Source: an uncultured Clostridia bacterium
GTDB taxonomy: Bacteria; Bacillota; Clostridia; Oscillospirales; Acutalibacteraceae
Direction of reading: 5' to 3'
Assembly (NCBI GenBank): GCA_946491705.1
Contig: CAMLYM010000003.1
Location: 1 to 46,874, forward strand
DNA: 46,874 bases
In this document: positions 35,046 to 42,981 of the stretch, one piece after another
How positions within the stretch are numbered: position 1 is the stretch's first letter
Layout: every line of letters begins with the position of its first letter
Position numbers and translations under genes: made by a program
Notes under the pieces: model-generated
The model's input: the letters and a program-made list of their open reading frames with translations, nothing else
Told to the model about the DNA's origin: nothing
Database searches by the model: none

Positions 35046-35816
35046 TCCGCCGCCGTGACTGCGGCCGCTGCTGGCGGTATGGGTCGTGCTCCCGCCGGAG
35101 CCGCCCGAGGAGGGAGGCGGCGGCGGGGAATACCGCCGGTTGATGGTTTCATTGAGGAAAACATCCTCTTTGCAGGTAAGATGCAAGGCGCCGTTCTCCC
35201 GGAAGGGATACTGGTACGCCTTGCCGCGAAACCGGTACTTCGCCAGGACAATCAGGCAGACGACCACGCCCACGCCCAAGCCGATGGCTGCGTAAATCAA
35301 AAGGCGGCCCGGACTTATCGGATTGGGACGGGGTTCTTCCCCGCCGGCGGCATAACCGTGTATCCGGGTTACAAACAAATCCGCTGCGCCCGCATAATCC
35401 TGGGCGGACAGTCGGTCCTGCACCTGGGCGCGCAGGTCGTTTAAGCGCCGGTCTGTGACCACGTCGATCATGGCGCCCTGAGTATAAATGTAGTATTCCC
35501 GGTTGTCCATGTCAATCAGCAGCAACGCGCCGCGTTGATCGGCGCCGAAGCCGATCCCGTGGTCATAATAAAATTCGTCCGCATAGTCCTCCGCGGATTT
35601 GGAGTTGGAATCGGTGGTGACGACGGCCAGGTCCATGTCGATTTCGCCGCTGATTTCGGCGATGCGCTGCTCAAGGGTATCCACCTGGGACGAAGTCAAA
35701 AGCCTTGCATCGTCAAAGACCCGCTGTTGGCCGTCCGCTCCCAGAGCGGACACACAGGGAAGCAGGGCCAAGAGAAGCACCAGCAAAAGAGAAACGCGGA
35801 ACATACGCTTCTTCAT
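35031..35816 (-). CDS. TPM-domain membrane protein (YdjH-like)
   Basis: 261 residues. Signal peptide (about 1-28, VSLLLVLLLALLPCVSA), a TPM domain (about 34-160: VFDDARLLTSSQVDTLEQRIAEIS, DLAVVTTDS, GIGFGADQRGALLLIDM), one transmembrane segment (about 180-202, LLIYAAIGLGVGVVVCLIVL), and a tail rich in Pro, Ser and Gly ending HGGGGGKF. This is the layout of B. subtilis YdjH. It starts at an ATGA overlap with the zinc-ribbon gene upstream, so it is coupled, and it is last of three. See the repeat at its 3' end. Confidence 0.87.
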   Translation of the reverse strand: MKKRMFRVSLLLVLLLALLPCVSALGADGQQRVFDDARLLTSSQVDTLEQRIAEISGEIDMDLAVVTTDSNSKSAEDYADEFYYDHGIGFGADQRGALLLIDMDNREYYIYTQGAMIDVVTDRRLNDLRAQVQDRLSAQDYAGAADLFVTRIHGYAAGGEEPRPNPISPGRLLIYAAIGLGVGVVVCLIVLAKYRFRGKAYQYPFRENGALHLTCKEDVFLNETINRRYSPPPPPSSGGSGGSTTHTASSGRSHGGGGGKF

Positions 35817-36856
35817 AGCAAAAACCCTCCCAGCAGCGCAAGCACAAACACCGGCACCGCCACCGCGGCCAGGAGAATGCCCAGCTTTGCATAAGAAATG
35901 GGCAGCTTTCCGCACACATTCCCGGTCTGCCCGTTGAGGGCGTAGTAATAAAGGTCCCCTTTCGCGCTGCGGTAGGTCAGGGTCCAAACCGGGAACAGCG
36001 CGTAACGCATGTGTGAATCGGTCAGGTGCAGGGAATTGGACACGGTCTGTACCGTGCTGTATCCCACGATGGTGTCCCGCATCAAAGCCTGCGCCCCTTC
36101 GCTGGCTTCTCTCTCCATCTCGGGCATCACCTGCGCGGCGTCAATGTCTCGCGCTTCTGCCTGAAACCCGGCGAGATACGGCAGGGAGAACACCTGCGTT
36201 TTCCCGATTTCAAAAGGCTGAACCCCTTCAATCAGCTGCCGGTTGGCCTTTTGAAGCGCGTTTTTCACCAGATTGTCAAACCGCACCGATCCCGCCCGGC
36301 GAACCGCGAAATACTGGGTTTTCGTGTACACGTAATCCCCCGACCGCCAGCTGCTTACCCGGGTGGCGTTGGCATGAAGCTCGCCTTCCACCTTGCAGTC
36401 CGCCAGCCAGTAAGGAAAATACACACCACGAAGCTCTTCCACCCGGCTCTCCCGCCGAAATGCGGTGGGAATAAACCATTTCTTTTTCAGCCATTTGGAG
36501 AAGCTCTCCTGGGCCTCTTCCTTTTCAATGGCAAAGGGAATCACCAGGTCCGGCTCCATCGCTCCTTCCAGCTTTCCCGACAGGATGACGGGATTGTGGC
36601 AGTAGTAACAGGTGGTGGCGGCGGTGGTTTCATCGGTGACGATCTGGGCGCCGCAGCTGGGGCAGGAATAGCAGACCGCGTGCCCTCCTTCTTCCTTGGG
36701 AGCGTTGGTCTCCGACTGGGTCTCTACGCCCGCCTTGCTGTCCAGCTCCTCCTTGGTAAAGGCGCTTTTGCAGAAGTCACAGTAGAAGCCCTGGGTACCG
36801 GGCGTAAACACAAGAGGCGCGTCGCAGTTGGGGCATTTATAGGTAACCGATGGCAT
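35813..36856 (-). CDS. Double zinc-ribbon membrane protein (YdjG-like)
   Basis: 347 residues. Two N-terminal zinc ribbons: YKCPNCDAPL...YCDFCKSAF and YSCPSCGAQI...CYYCHNPV (each CxxC-CxxC). A soluble middle (about 100-315) includes VYFPYWLADCKVEGELHANA, seen in this zinc-ribbon family, and one transmembrane segment ends the protein (about 325-346, LGILLAAVAVPVFVLALLGGF). In B. subtilis YdjG works with YdjH and YdjI in PspA-dependent membrane stress response. The start is ATG at 36856 with AAGGAGG upstream, 35 bp after the SPFH gene. Confidence 0.85.
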   Translation of the reverse strand: MPSVTYKCPNCDAPLVFTPGTQGFYCDFCKSAFTKEELDSKAGVETQSETNAPKEEGGHAVCYSCPSCGAQIVTDETTAATTCYYCHNPVILSGKLEGAMEPDLVIPFAIEKEEAQESFSKWLKKKWFIPTAFRRESRVEELRGVYFPYWLADCKVEGELHANATRVSSWRSGDYVYTKTQYFAVRRAGSVRFDNLVKNALQKANRQLIEGVQPFEIGKTQVFSLPYLAGFQAEARDIDAAQVMPEMEREASEGAQALMRDTIVGYSTVQTVSNSLHLTDSHMRYALFPVWTLTYRSAKGDLYYYALNGQTGNVCGKLPISYAKLGILLAAVAVPVFVLALLGGFLL

Positions 36857-36891
36857 AAAGGATCCTCCTTATGGATCGAAATGGCGGGAAT

Positions 36892-38199
36892 TTACGCCCG
36901 GTCCTCCTCGTTGAAGGGGTCGCCGCATTCCGGGCAGAACTTGGGGAGCGGCTTGCCGGGATCCGGCTCGTAGCCGCACTTATCGCAGCGGAATTTCCCG
37001 CCCACCGGGCGGGGCTTGCCGCATTCCGAGCAGAACTTCCCTGTGTTTTTCACGCCGCAGGCGCATACCCATTCGTCCCGTTGCGGTTTCGGCTTGCCGC
37101 ACTGGGAGCAGAATTTCCCCGTATTTTTCGCCCCGCAGGAACAGGTCCATCCGTCGCCCGCCGTTTCCTTGGCCGCCTGCTGCTGGGCGGCCTGCTGGGC
37201 CTGCATCTGCTGCAGGTTCGTCTGGGACGCGGCGCCCATAAAGCCGCCGGCCCCCTGCATGCCCACACCCATGCCCATAAAACCCGCCATGCTTCCGTTG
37301 GCGTTGGAGCCGGCCGCCTCCAGGCCCCGGGCAATGGAACCCTGGACGTAGCCCTCGCGCACGGTAGGGTCGCCCAGCATGGCGCCCTGGTTTCGCATGT
37401 TGATAAGCTTCTGGGACTCCTCGTCATAGGAAATGCTGGCGATGCCCACTGACTGGATCTCCATTCCGCGCATGCGGTTCCAGTCCTCGTCGAGAATGGC
37501 GGACATGTACTTGCTCAGCTCCCGACCCTTGGAGGAAACAAAGGAAATACGCACCCCGTCCACCGACATCTGGTTGATGGCGGACTGGAGGGCCTCCAAA
37601 AATTCGGCAAGATACTGCTCGTTGATGTCGTCGATTTTCACCCGATCCTTGCTGCGGGGGATGGCCTCAGCGTAAAATTGCAGCGGGTCGGTGATTTTAA
37701 TGGAATAGGTGCCGTGGGCCCGCAGGAAAAGCTCCGCGTTATAGAACGTATCGAAGTAATTGATGGGCGAACGGGTCCCGAACCGGATGCCCTTGATTTC
37801 CTGAAGGTTGATGTAATAGACCTTCTGTGCAGTGGGGTTGACGCCGCCAAAGCGGATGCGGTCAAAGGAATCCTTGAGCGCGTCCCCAAACGAACCGCTG
37901 AACAAAGAGGGCATGGAGGAATTGTCCACCTGGTAATAGCCTTCCTCGGCGGTGAAATCCACCACCTTGCCCCCGTCCACCAGCAGCATGAACTGATTGG
38001 GGTAGACGTGCACAATGGAGCCGTTGGAGACGGTGTCCGCCGTACCTTTGCGGTTTTGTCCCCGCTTGTCGTTTCTGCGCACCGTGACCCCGCGGGTAAA
38101 GACGGTGGAATCGTCCATTTCGTCCGGCTCGAGCACCTCCAGCCACTGGTCGGCCAGCGCGCCGCCCACGGCATGCATTGCCGCTTTGATAATACCCAT
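36892..38199 (-). CDS. SPFH-domain protein with C-terminal zinc ribbons (YdjI/virion-core-like)
   Basis: 435 residues. Residues about 1-300 are the SPFH-type domain of the YdjI/'virion core protein' family (ADQWLEVLEPDEM, RGVTVRRNDKRGQN, SSKGRELSKYMSAILDEDW). A Met/Gly/Ala-rich then Gln-rich linker (about 325-365) follows, then three zinc ribbons: WTCSCGAKN..FCSQCG, WVCACGVKN..FCSECG and FRCDKCG..FCPECG. YdjI of B. subtilis has a single ribbon-like tail; three is notable. The start is ATG at 38199 with GGAGGA 9 bp upstream; the frame upstream is ignored. First gene of the operon. Confidence 0.87.
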   Translation of the reverse strand: MGIIKAAMHAVGGALADQWLEVLEPDEMDDSTVFTRGVTVRRNDKRGQNRKGTADTVSNGSIVHVYPNQFMLLVDGGKVVDFTAEEGYYQVDNSSMPSLFSGSFGDALKDSFDRIRFGGVNPTAQKVYYINLQEIKGIRFGTRSPINYFDTFYNAELFLRAHGTYSIKITDPLQFYAEAIPRSKDRVKIDDINEQYLAEFLEALQSAINQMSVDGVRISFVSSKGRELSKYMSAILDEDWNRMRGMEIQSVGIASISYDEESQKLINMRNQGAMLGDPTVREGYVQGSIARGLEAAGSNANGSMAGFMGMGVGMQGAGGFMGAASQTNLQQMQAQQAAQQQAAKETAGDGWTCSCGAKNTGKFCSQCGKPKPQRDEWVCACGVKNTGKFCSECGKPRPVGGKFRCDKCGYEPDPGKPLPKFCPECGDPFNEEDRA

Positions 38200-38292
38200 C
38201 TGATCTGTCCTCCGTTTCTGTCTTTCCGGTTTCATGCAGCCGGCCCCTGTGTGTCCTTCCAATCGCGGTGCCGGTTTTGTATAGATAAATGT

Positions 38293-38322
38293 ATTATACT
38301 CTATTTACCCTTTCTTCGTAAA
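38293..38322 (-). promoter_or_regulatory. Promoter of the ydjIGH-like operon
   Basis: On the minus strand: TATAAT (38293-38298) with TTTACG 18 bp upstream (38317-38322). The leader is about 90 nt. B. subtilis uses sigma-W for this operon; this looks like an ordinary sigma-A promoter. Confidence 0.5.
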
Positions 38323-38377
38323 GCTTTTTACAATATAATTCCAATTTCTACCTATGCAAATCCATGGAAATTTTCTG

Positions 38378-38416
38378 TTGACAAATCTATCTGTTATATA
38401 TATAATTACAGATAGA
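38378..38416 (+). promoter_or_regulatory. Perfect sigma-A promoter inside a 9-bp inverted repeat (Rrf2 autoregulation)
   Basis: TTGACA (38378-38383), 17 bp, TATAAT (38401-38406): both boxes and the spacing are exact consensus. TCTATCTGT (38386-38394) and ACAGATAGA (38408-38416) are a perfect dyad spaced 13 bp that straddles the -10, so a bound dimer would block polymerase. Such a strong promoter would need a repressor. Confidence 0.85.
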
Positions 38417-38499
38417 AACTGAAACAATAAAAATTACAGTATGGCTTTTTTCTGTTTCGATCGGAAAACCGGTAAATCGAACTCCAAGGAGGTCCTGTT

Positions 38500-38949
38500 G
38501 TGAACAGCGATTTCTGCGTGGCGGTCCATGCTCTGGTCTTTCTCAATCACAAGGCTTCCACCCTGTCCAGCGAGACCCTGGCGCAAAACATCTGCACCCA
38601 TCCCGCCCGGGTAAGGCGGGTGATGGCCCGGCTAAAAAAGGCAGGGCTGGTACACACCAAAGAAGGAGTGGACGGAGGCTATCAGTTTCCCCTTTCCCCG
38701 GGCGACGTTACCCTGCGGCAGGTGGCCGACGCGCTGGACCTCTCCTTTGTCAGCGCTTCCTGGCGCAGCGGGGATGCCGACAGGGAATGCTTGGTGGCCT
38801 CGGGGATGGGAGGAATTATGGACGACATTTTCGCAAGGCTGGATGCGCAGTGCAGGGAAACGCTAGAGGAAATCACCATCGGCGACATTGACCGGCGCAT
38901 TTTTCACCGGGAGGACCCTCCTTCAATGGGAAAGCGGCCCGTGCGATGA
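38500..38949 (+). CDS. Rrf2-family transcriptional regulator
   Basis: 149 residues. Winged helix-turn-helix (about 1-82): DFCVAVHALVFLNHK, SSETLAQNICTHPARVRRVMARLKKAGLV, then GGYQFPLSPGDVTLRQVADAL, the Rrf2 signature. It lacks the three-Cys Fe-S motif of IscR; the cysteines (residues about 6, 32, 91, 115) are scattered, with ECLVAS where effector cysteines occur in relatives. The start is GTG at 38500 with AAGGAGG 7 bp upstream. A redox role is suggested by the thioredoxin gene downstream; it probably represses its own operator-promoter at 38378. Confidence 0.88.
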   Translation: MNSDFCVAVHALVFLNHKASTLSSETLAQNICTHPARVRRVMARLKKAGLVHTKEGVDGGYQFPLSPGDVTLRQVADALDLSFVSASWRSGDADRECLVASGMGGIMDDIFARLDAQCRETLEEITIGDIDRRIFHREDPPSMGKRPVR

Positions 38950-39092
38950 CCCTGCCGGCCTTTTTGCAAACGTCACATGCTGCATCCCCCATTACGGTCC
39001 GACGGCGGCCGTCCAAACGGCATTTTGTCCGGTTGGAGCGGCAGTGCCTTATCCATTCGACCACATAACATAGAATTTAGGAGGTTTTTTGT

Positions 39093-39410
39093 ATGGCAGT
39101 TTTGGAACTGACGACGGCAAATTTCGACAAAGAGGCCTTAGAGGCCAAGGAAACGGTTCTCATTGACTTCTGGGCGGCCTGGTGCGTCCCCTGCCAGATG
39201 CTCTCTCCCACGGTGGACGAAATCGCCGGGGAAGGGCGGCCGGGGCTGAAGGTCTGCAAGGTCAACATCGACGAGCAGCCGGCACTGGCGGACCGATTCG
39301 GCGTCATGAGCATTCCCACTCTGGTGGTGCTCAAAAACGGCGAAACGGTGGCTTCCAGTGTAGGAGTTCGTCCCAAAAGCGCGATTTTGCAGCTGCTCGA
39401 AAACGCATAA
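39093..39410 (+). CDS. trxA: Thioredoxin with WCVPC active site
   Basis: 105 residues, the family's usual size. The active site is FWAAWCVPC (Cys31, Cys34), where most thioredoxins have WCGPC; Val at that position is seen in some Firmicute thioredoxins and may shift the redox potential. The cis-proline Pro75 in MSIPTLVV is kept. A cytosolic dithiol reductant. The start is ATG at 39093 with AGGAGG upstream. It lies 143 bp after the Rrf2 gene; no terminator is clear in the gap, so cotranscription is likely. A strong terminator follows. Confidence 0.93.
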   Translation: MAVLELTTANFDKEALEAKETVLIDFWAAWCVPCQMLSPTVDEIAGEGRPGLKVCKVNIDEQPALADRFGVMSIPTLVVLKNGETVASSVGVRPKSAILQLLENA

Positions 39411-39422
39411 GAATGATGCTCC

Positions 39423-39468
39423 AACAGCTCCGCGGCGGCGTTTGGCCACGCGGGGCTGTTACTTTTTT
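39423..39468 (+). terminator. Thioredoxin terminator
   Basis: AACAGCTCCGCG (39423-39434) pairs with CGCGGGGCTGTT (39449-39460), one T-G pair, followed by ACTTTTTT. It ends just before the MarR operator. Confidence 0.88.
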
Positions 39469-39472
39469 CACA

Positions 39473-39529
39473 ATAGTTGACAACTCAACTATCTAGCGCT
39501 ATACTCTAAATAGTTGATCGCTCAATTGA
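39473..39529 (+). promoter_or_regulatory. marR-MATE promoter flanked by two inverted-repeat operators
   Basis: TTGACA (39477-39482), 17 bp, TATACT (39500-39505). Operator 1, ATAGTTGA-CAAC-TCAACTAT (39473-39492, perfect 8-bp dyad), covers the -35. Operator 2, ATAGTTGA-TCGC-TCAATTGA (39510-39529, imperfect), covers the likely start point. Left half-sites are identical and 37 bp apart. Confidence 0.88.
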
Positions 39530-39544
39530 TTGGAGGAACTCTGC

Positions 39545-40003
39545 ATGCCTTCGTCCACTTATTTTTTCACCAAGTTTACGTCCATCATTTACCGCCTGGG
39601 CAACCGGTATTACGACCGGGAGCTGGCCCGCTACCAGATCGGGTGCGGCCAGCAGTTTTTTTTGCTGCGCATTTATGAAAACGAAGGCATCAGCATGTAC
39701 GATCTGGCCAAGACCGGGTATTACGACAAGGGGACGGTAACCCGGGCGATCCAGAAGCTGGAGGAGCTCTCCCTCATCCGCTGCCAGGTGGACGAAGCCG
39801 ACCGGCGCATCCGGCATTTGTACACCACGCCGGCGGCCCAGCCGATTGTGGAGAACCTTTACGAGACCCGGCAAAAATGGAATCGGATCTTGACTGCCGG
39901 CATGACCGGACAGGAGGCGGACGAAGCCCAGCGGCTGCTGGGGAAAATGGCGGGGAACGCCTACAACTATATCTATGGTCAGGAGGAGAACGCCCATGAA
40001 TGA
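39545..40003 (+). CDS. MarR-family transcriptional regulator
   Basis: 152 residues. Winged helix typical of MarR: GCGQQFFLLRIYENEGISMYDLAKTGYYDKGTVTRAIQKLEELSLI, then the wing VDEADRRIRHLYTT (DxRxR-like). The start is ATG at 39545 with GGAGG 8 bp upstream. It overlaps the MATE gene by 8 bp, so they form one operon, and the two operators in the promoter fit autorepression. The ligand is unknown; probably a substrate of the pump. Confidence 0.92.
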   Translation: MPSSTYFFTKFTSIIYRLGNRYYDRELARYQIGCGQQFFLLRIYENEGISMYDLAKTGYYDKGTVTRAIQKLEELSLIRCQVDEADRRIRHLYTTPAAQPIVENLYETRQKWNRILTAGMTGQEADEAQRLLGKMAGNAYNYIYGQEENAHE

Positions 40004-41438
40004 ACCTGCAGTCCAGCAAGGAGGGAATCCGTTGGGATACCGGCCGGTAGGAAAGCTGCTGCTTTCCTTTTCGGTGCCGTCCATCATATCCTGTCTGGTG
40101 AACTCCATTTACAACATCGTCGATCAGATTTTCATCGGCCAGGGGGTTGGTTACCTGGGGAACGCCGCGACCACCGTGGCTTTCCCGGTAATGACCATCG
40201 TCATGGCCTTTGCCACCCTGATCGGTTCGGGCGGCAGTGCATACGCCGCTATCAAGCTGGGTGAGAAGCAGGACGGCGAAGCAAAGCTCGCTTTGAATAA
40301 CCTGCTGACCTTGTCGGTGATAGTGGGAGCAGGGATTATGGTTCTGGGGCTTGTTTTTTTAGAGCCGCTCCTTTCCCTGTTCGGCGCTACCGGCGCGGTA
40401 ATGCCCTATGCGAAGGACTATACCTCCATTATTCTGCTGGGCGTCCCATTCAGCATCCTGGGCGTCTCTCTTTCCAACATGGCCCGCACCGACGGCAGTC
40501 CCCGGCTGTCCATGTACGGCATTTTAATCGGCGCGGTGCTCAACACCATCTTGGATCCCATCTATATCTTTACCCTGGGCTGGGGGGTAAAAGGAGCGGC
40601 GCTGGCCACCATCACCTCTCAGATTCTTTCTGCCGTCATCCTACTGCTCTATTTCTGGAAGCGGGGTCATATGCGCTTTGACCGCCAGGCGATGAAACCG
40701 GTGGGCCGGGTGGTAGGGAAAACGGTGACGCTGGGCGCTTCCGCCGGCATTACCCAGGTGGTGGCCTGTATCATGCAGGTGGTTATGAACAATTCCCTGG
40801 TGTATTACGGGAACTTAAGCGCGGTAGGCGGCGAGGTGGCACTGAGCGCCATGGGGATCGTCATGAAGATTGCCATGATTCTCGGCTCGGTGTGCATCGG
40901 CATCGGGGTCGGAGCCCAGCCCATCCTGGGCTTCAACTACGGGGCGCAGCACAACGTGCGCATTCGCAGGACCTATTTGATGGCGGTGGTTTGGGCCACC
41001 GTTGCCATCCTGGCAGGCTGGGTTTTCTGCCAGACCTGCCCGAATCTGATTTTGCAGCTCTTCGGCGGCGGCAGCGATACCTTCAACGCCTTTGCCGTAC
41101 GCTGTATGCGGATCTTTCTGGGCGGAATTTTCTGCGCGGGATTCCAGATCGTATCCACCAACTATTTTCAGGCAACCGGGCAGCCGTTCAAGGCGTCGGT
41201 TCTCTCCATGCTGCGCCAGCTGCTGCTCTTGATTCCGCTGCTCTTAATTCTACCCTTGTTCTTCGGTCTAGACGGGGTGCTCTACGCCGGGCCGGCGGCG
41301 GACATTGGATCTGCGGTCATCGTGTTTTTGTTTGTGGTGCCGGAAATGAAGAAGCTGGGCCGGCGCATCGAGCTCGAACAAAAGAAGGAAGTCCCTGTGG
41401 AGGCGAAAACACAGGAACTGGCGGAGCAAAATGGATAA
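39996..41438 (+). CDS. MATE-family multidrug/cation antiporter
   Basis: 480 residues with about 12 transmembrane segments. It opens with a MATE start (LLLSFSVPSIISCLVNSIYNIVDQIFIGQGVG), and the second half repeats it (GITQVVACIMQVVMNNSLVYYG; AQPILGFNYGA), as in the DinF/MepA branch. The start is ATG at 39996 with AGGAGGAG 7 bp upstream, overlapping marR. The C-terminus is a charged tail. Exports cationic compounds coupled to Na+ or H+; substrate not readable. Repressed presumably by the adjacent MarR. Confidence 0.93.
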   Translation: MNEPAVQQGGNPLGYRPVGKLLLSFSVPSIISCLVNSIYNIVDQIFIGQGVGYLGNAATTVAFPVMTIVMAFATLIGSGGSAYAAIKLGEKQDGEAKLALNNLLTLSVIVGAGIMVLGLVFLEPLLSLFGATGAVMPYAKDYTSIILLGVPFSILGVSLSNMARTDGSPRLSMYGILIGAVLNTILDPIYIFTLGWGVKGAALATITSQILSAVILLLYFWKRGHMRFDRQAMKPVGRVVGKTVTLGASAGITQVVACIMQVVMNNSLVYYGNLSAVGGEVALSAMGIVMKIAMILGSVCIGIGVGAQPILGFNYGAQHNVRIRRTYLMAVVWATVAILAGWVFCQTCPNLILQLFGGGSDTFNAFAVRCMRIFLGGIFCAGFQIVSTNYFQATGQPFKASVLSMLRQLLLLIPLLLILPLFFGLDGVLYAGPAADIGSAVIVFLFVVPEMKKLGRRIELEQKKEVPVEAKTQELAEQNG

Positions 41439-41447
41439 CACCATGGA

Positions 41448-41491
41448 AAAAGGACCGGGACGGTTTAGAAAGATACCGTCCCGGTCCTTTC
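41448..41491 (+). terminator. Terminator after the MATE gene
   Basis: AAAGGACCGGGACGGT pairs perfectly with ACCGTCCCGGTCCTTT (41475-41490) across about 10 nt. Strong stem, weak T-tract. Confidence 0.8.
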
Positions 41492-41755
41492 GATTGCAAA
41501 CGAAAGCCGCGGCCTTTTCCCTGCCCAGTGAAGAATCGCTTTGGTCCGCAGGGCCTGCGTCGTCCGCTGCGCGACCCCGGTTTGGCTTGCGGCAGGTTCT
41601 TTGGGGTATGGCGCCAAAAGGCCTTTCCGTCCTTTTTTGTTTTTCCCGGTGAAAACAGGCACACTTTTTTCTCCTTTGGCATAGCCTGAAAGGGACCATG
41701 CCGGGCGTCTTTCCCGCTCCGGTATCCATCCCCGCGACAAATGGGAGGCTTGCCG
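41492..41755. other. Intergenic stretch without recognisable gene
   Basis: After the MATE terminator there is no ORF with a convincing ribosome site or composition before the glycosyltransferase. T-rich tracts occur (e.g. CCTTTTTTGTTTTTC near 41630), but I see no clear promoter or structured element. The ribosome site of the next gene lies at its end. Confidence 0.5.
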
Positions 41756-42862
41756 ATGATTACCGTCAGCTTATGCATGATCGTCAAAAACGAAGAGGAC
41801 GTTTTGGCGCGCTGTCTGGAAAGCGCCAAGCCGGTGGCGGATGAAATCATCATCGTGGACACCGGTTCCACCGACCGCACCCGGGAAATCGCCCGGGAAT
41901 TTACCGACAACGTGTGCGAATTCCCCTGGATCGACGACTTTGCCGCCGCCCGCAACTTTTCCTTTTCCAAGGCGACCATGGAGTACTGCATGTGGCTGGA
42001 CGCCGACGACATCCTGCTGCCCGCCGACCGGGACGCCTTTCTCACGCTCAAGGAAACCCTCCCCCCTCAGACCGACCTGGTCATGATGAAGTATCATACC
42101 GGGTTTGACCAGGCGGGGAAACCCACCTTCTCTTATTACCGGGAGCGGCTGCTGCGCAACCACGCCGGATACCGGTGGGAAGGGGCGGTCCACGAGGTCA
42201 TCCCGCCCAGCGGCAACCTACTCTATTCCGATATTGCCGTTACCCACCGAAAGACCCGGCCCAGCGACCCGGATCGAAACCTGCGGATATTCGAAAAGCT
42301 TGTCAAGGACGGAGTCTCCCTGGACCCACGCCAGCAATTCTATTTTGCCCGGGAGCTTCTCTACCATGAGCGGTACGAAGAGGCGGCGGCGCGGCTGACC
42401 CGGTTTCTCGACGAAGGGCTGGGCTGGGTAGAAAACCAGATTGAAGGCTGCAAGCAGCTTTCCTTGTGTTACTACGCCTTAGGGCAGCCGGATGCAGCCC
42501 TGCAGGCCCTCCTTCGCAGCTTTGCCTACGACGAGCCGCGGGCGGAGCTTTGCTGCGACATTGGCAAGCATTTTCTGGACCGGGAACGATACCAGCCCGC
42601 CATTTTCTGGTATACCCTTGCCGCCAGCCGGACCCGCAACGACACGTCGGGAGGCTTCGTCCAACCCGACTGCTACGACTACATCCCCTACTTGCAGCTA
42701 TGCGTTTGTCTGGACCGGATGGGAAACTACCAAGCCGCCTGCGCCTACAACGAAAAGGCCGCCGCCTGCAAGCCCGATTCCGCCGCATGCCTTGCAAACC
42801 GCCGCTATTTCGCCGAAACACGGCACTTATCCGGCTGTGATGCCGCCTCCATCCAGGCGTGA
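41756..42862 (+). CDS. Family 2 glycosyltransferase with TPR-like C-terminal half
   Basis: 368 residues. The GT-A domain (about 1-190) has SLCMIVKNEEDVLARCLES, IIIVDTGSTDRT and the metal-binding LDADD, then WEGAVHEVI. It belongs to the SunT/YkcC-like GT2 group that modifies small molecules or peptides. The C-terminal half has TPR-like helices (LSLCYYALGQPDAALQALLRSF; QLCVCLDRMGNYQAACAYN). The start is ATG at 41756 with GGGAGG 7 bp upstream; the ATG at 41741 overlaps that site and is rejected. No peptide substrate gene is seen nearby. Confidence 0.87.
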   Translation: MITVSLCMIVKNEEDVLARCLESAKPVADEIIIVDTGSTDRTREIAREFTDNVCEFPWIDDFAAARNFSFSKATMEYCMWLDADDILLPADRDAFLTLKETLPPQTDLVMMKYHTGFDQAGKPTFSYYRERLLRNHAGYRWEGAVHEVIPPSGNLLYSDIAVTHRKTRPSDPDRNLRIFEKLVKDGVSLDPRQQFYFARELLYHERYEEAAARLTRFLDEGLGWVENQIEGCKQLSLCYYALGQPDAALQALLRSFAYDEPRAELCCDIGKHFLDRERYQPAIFWYTLAASRTRNDTSGGFVQPDCYDYIPYLQLCVCLDRMGNYQAACAYNEKAAACKPDSAACLANRRYFAETRHLSGCDAASIQA

Positions 42863-42935
42863 ACGCGGTTTCTTGCTTTTTCTTATAACGTTCCCTAACA
42901 CCCGGAACTTTTCCGGTTTTCACTCCCGCCGGCAA

Positions 42936-42980
42936 GAAAAAGGCCCGCTGCATTAATGCAACGGGCCTTCGTTTTGATTT
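42936..42980. terminator. Bidirectional terminator between glycosyltransferase and lipoprotein genes
   Basis: GGCCCGCTGCA-TTAA-TGCAACGGGCC, with AAAAA on the left and a T-rich run (TTCGTTTTGATTTTTT) on the right. Confidence 0.85.
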
Positions 42981-42981
42981 T

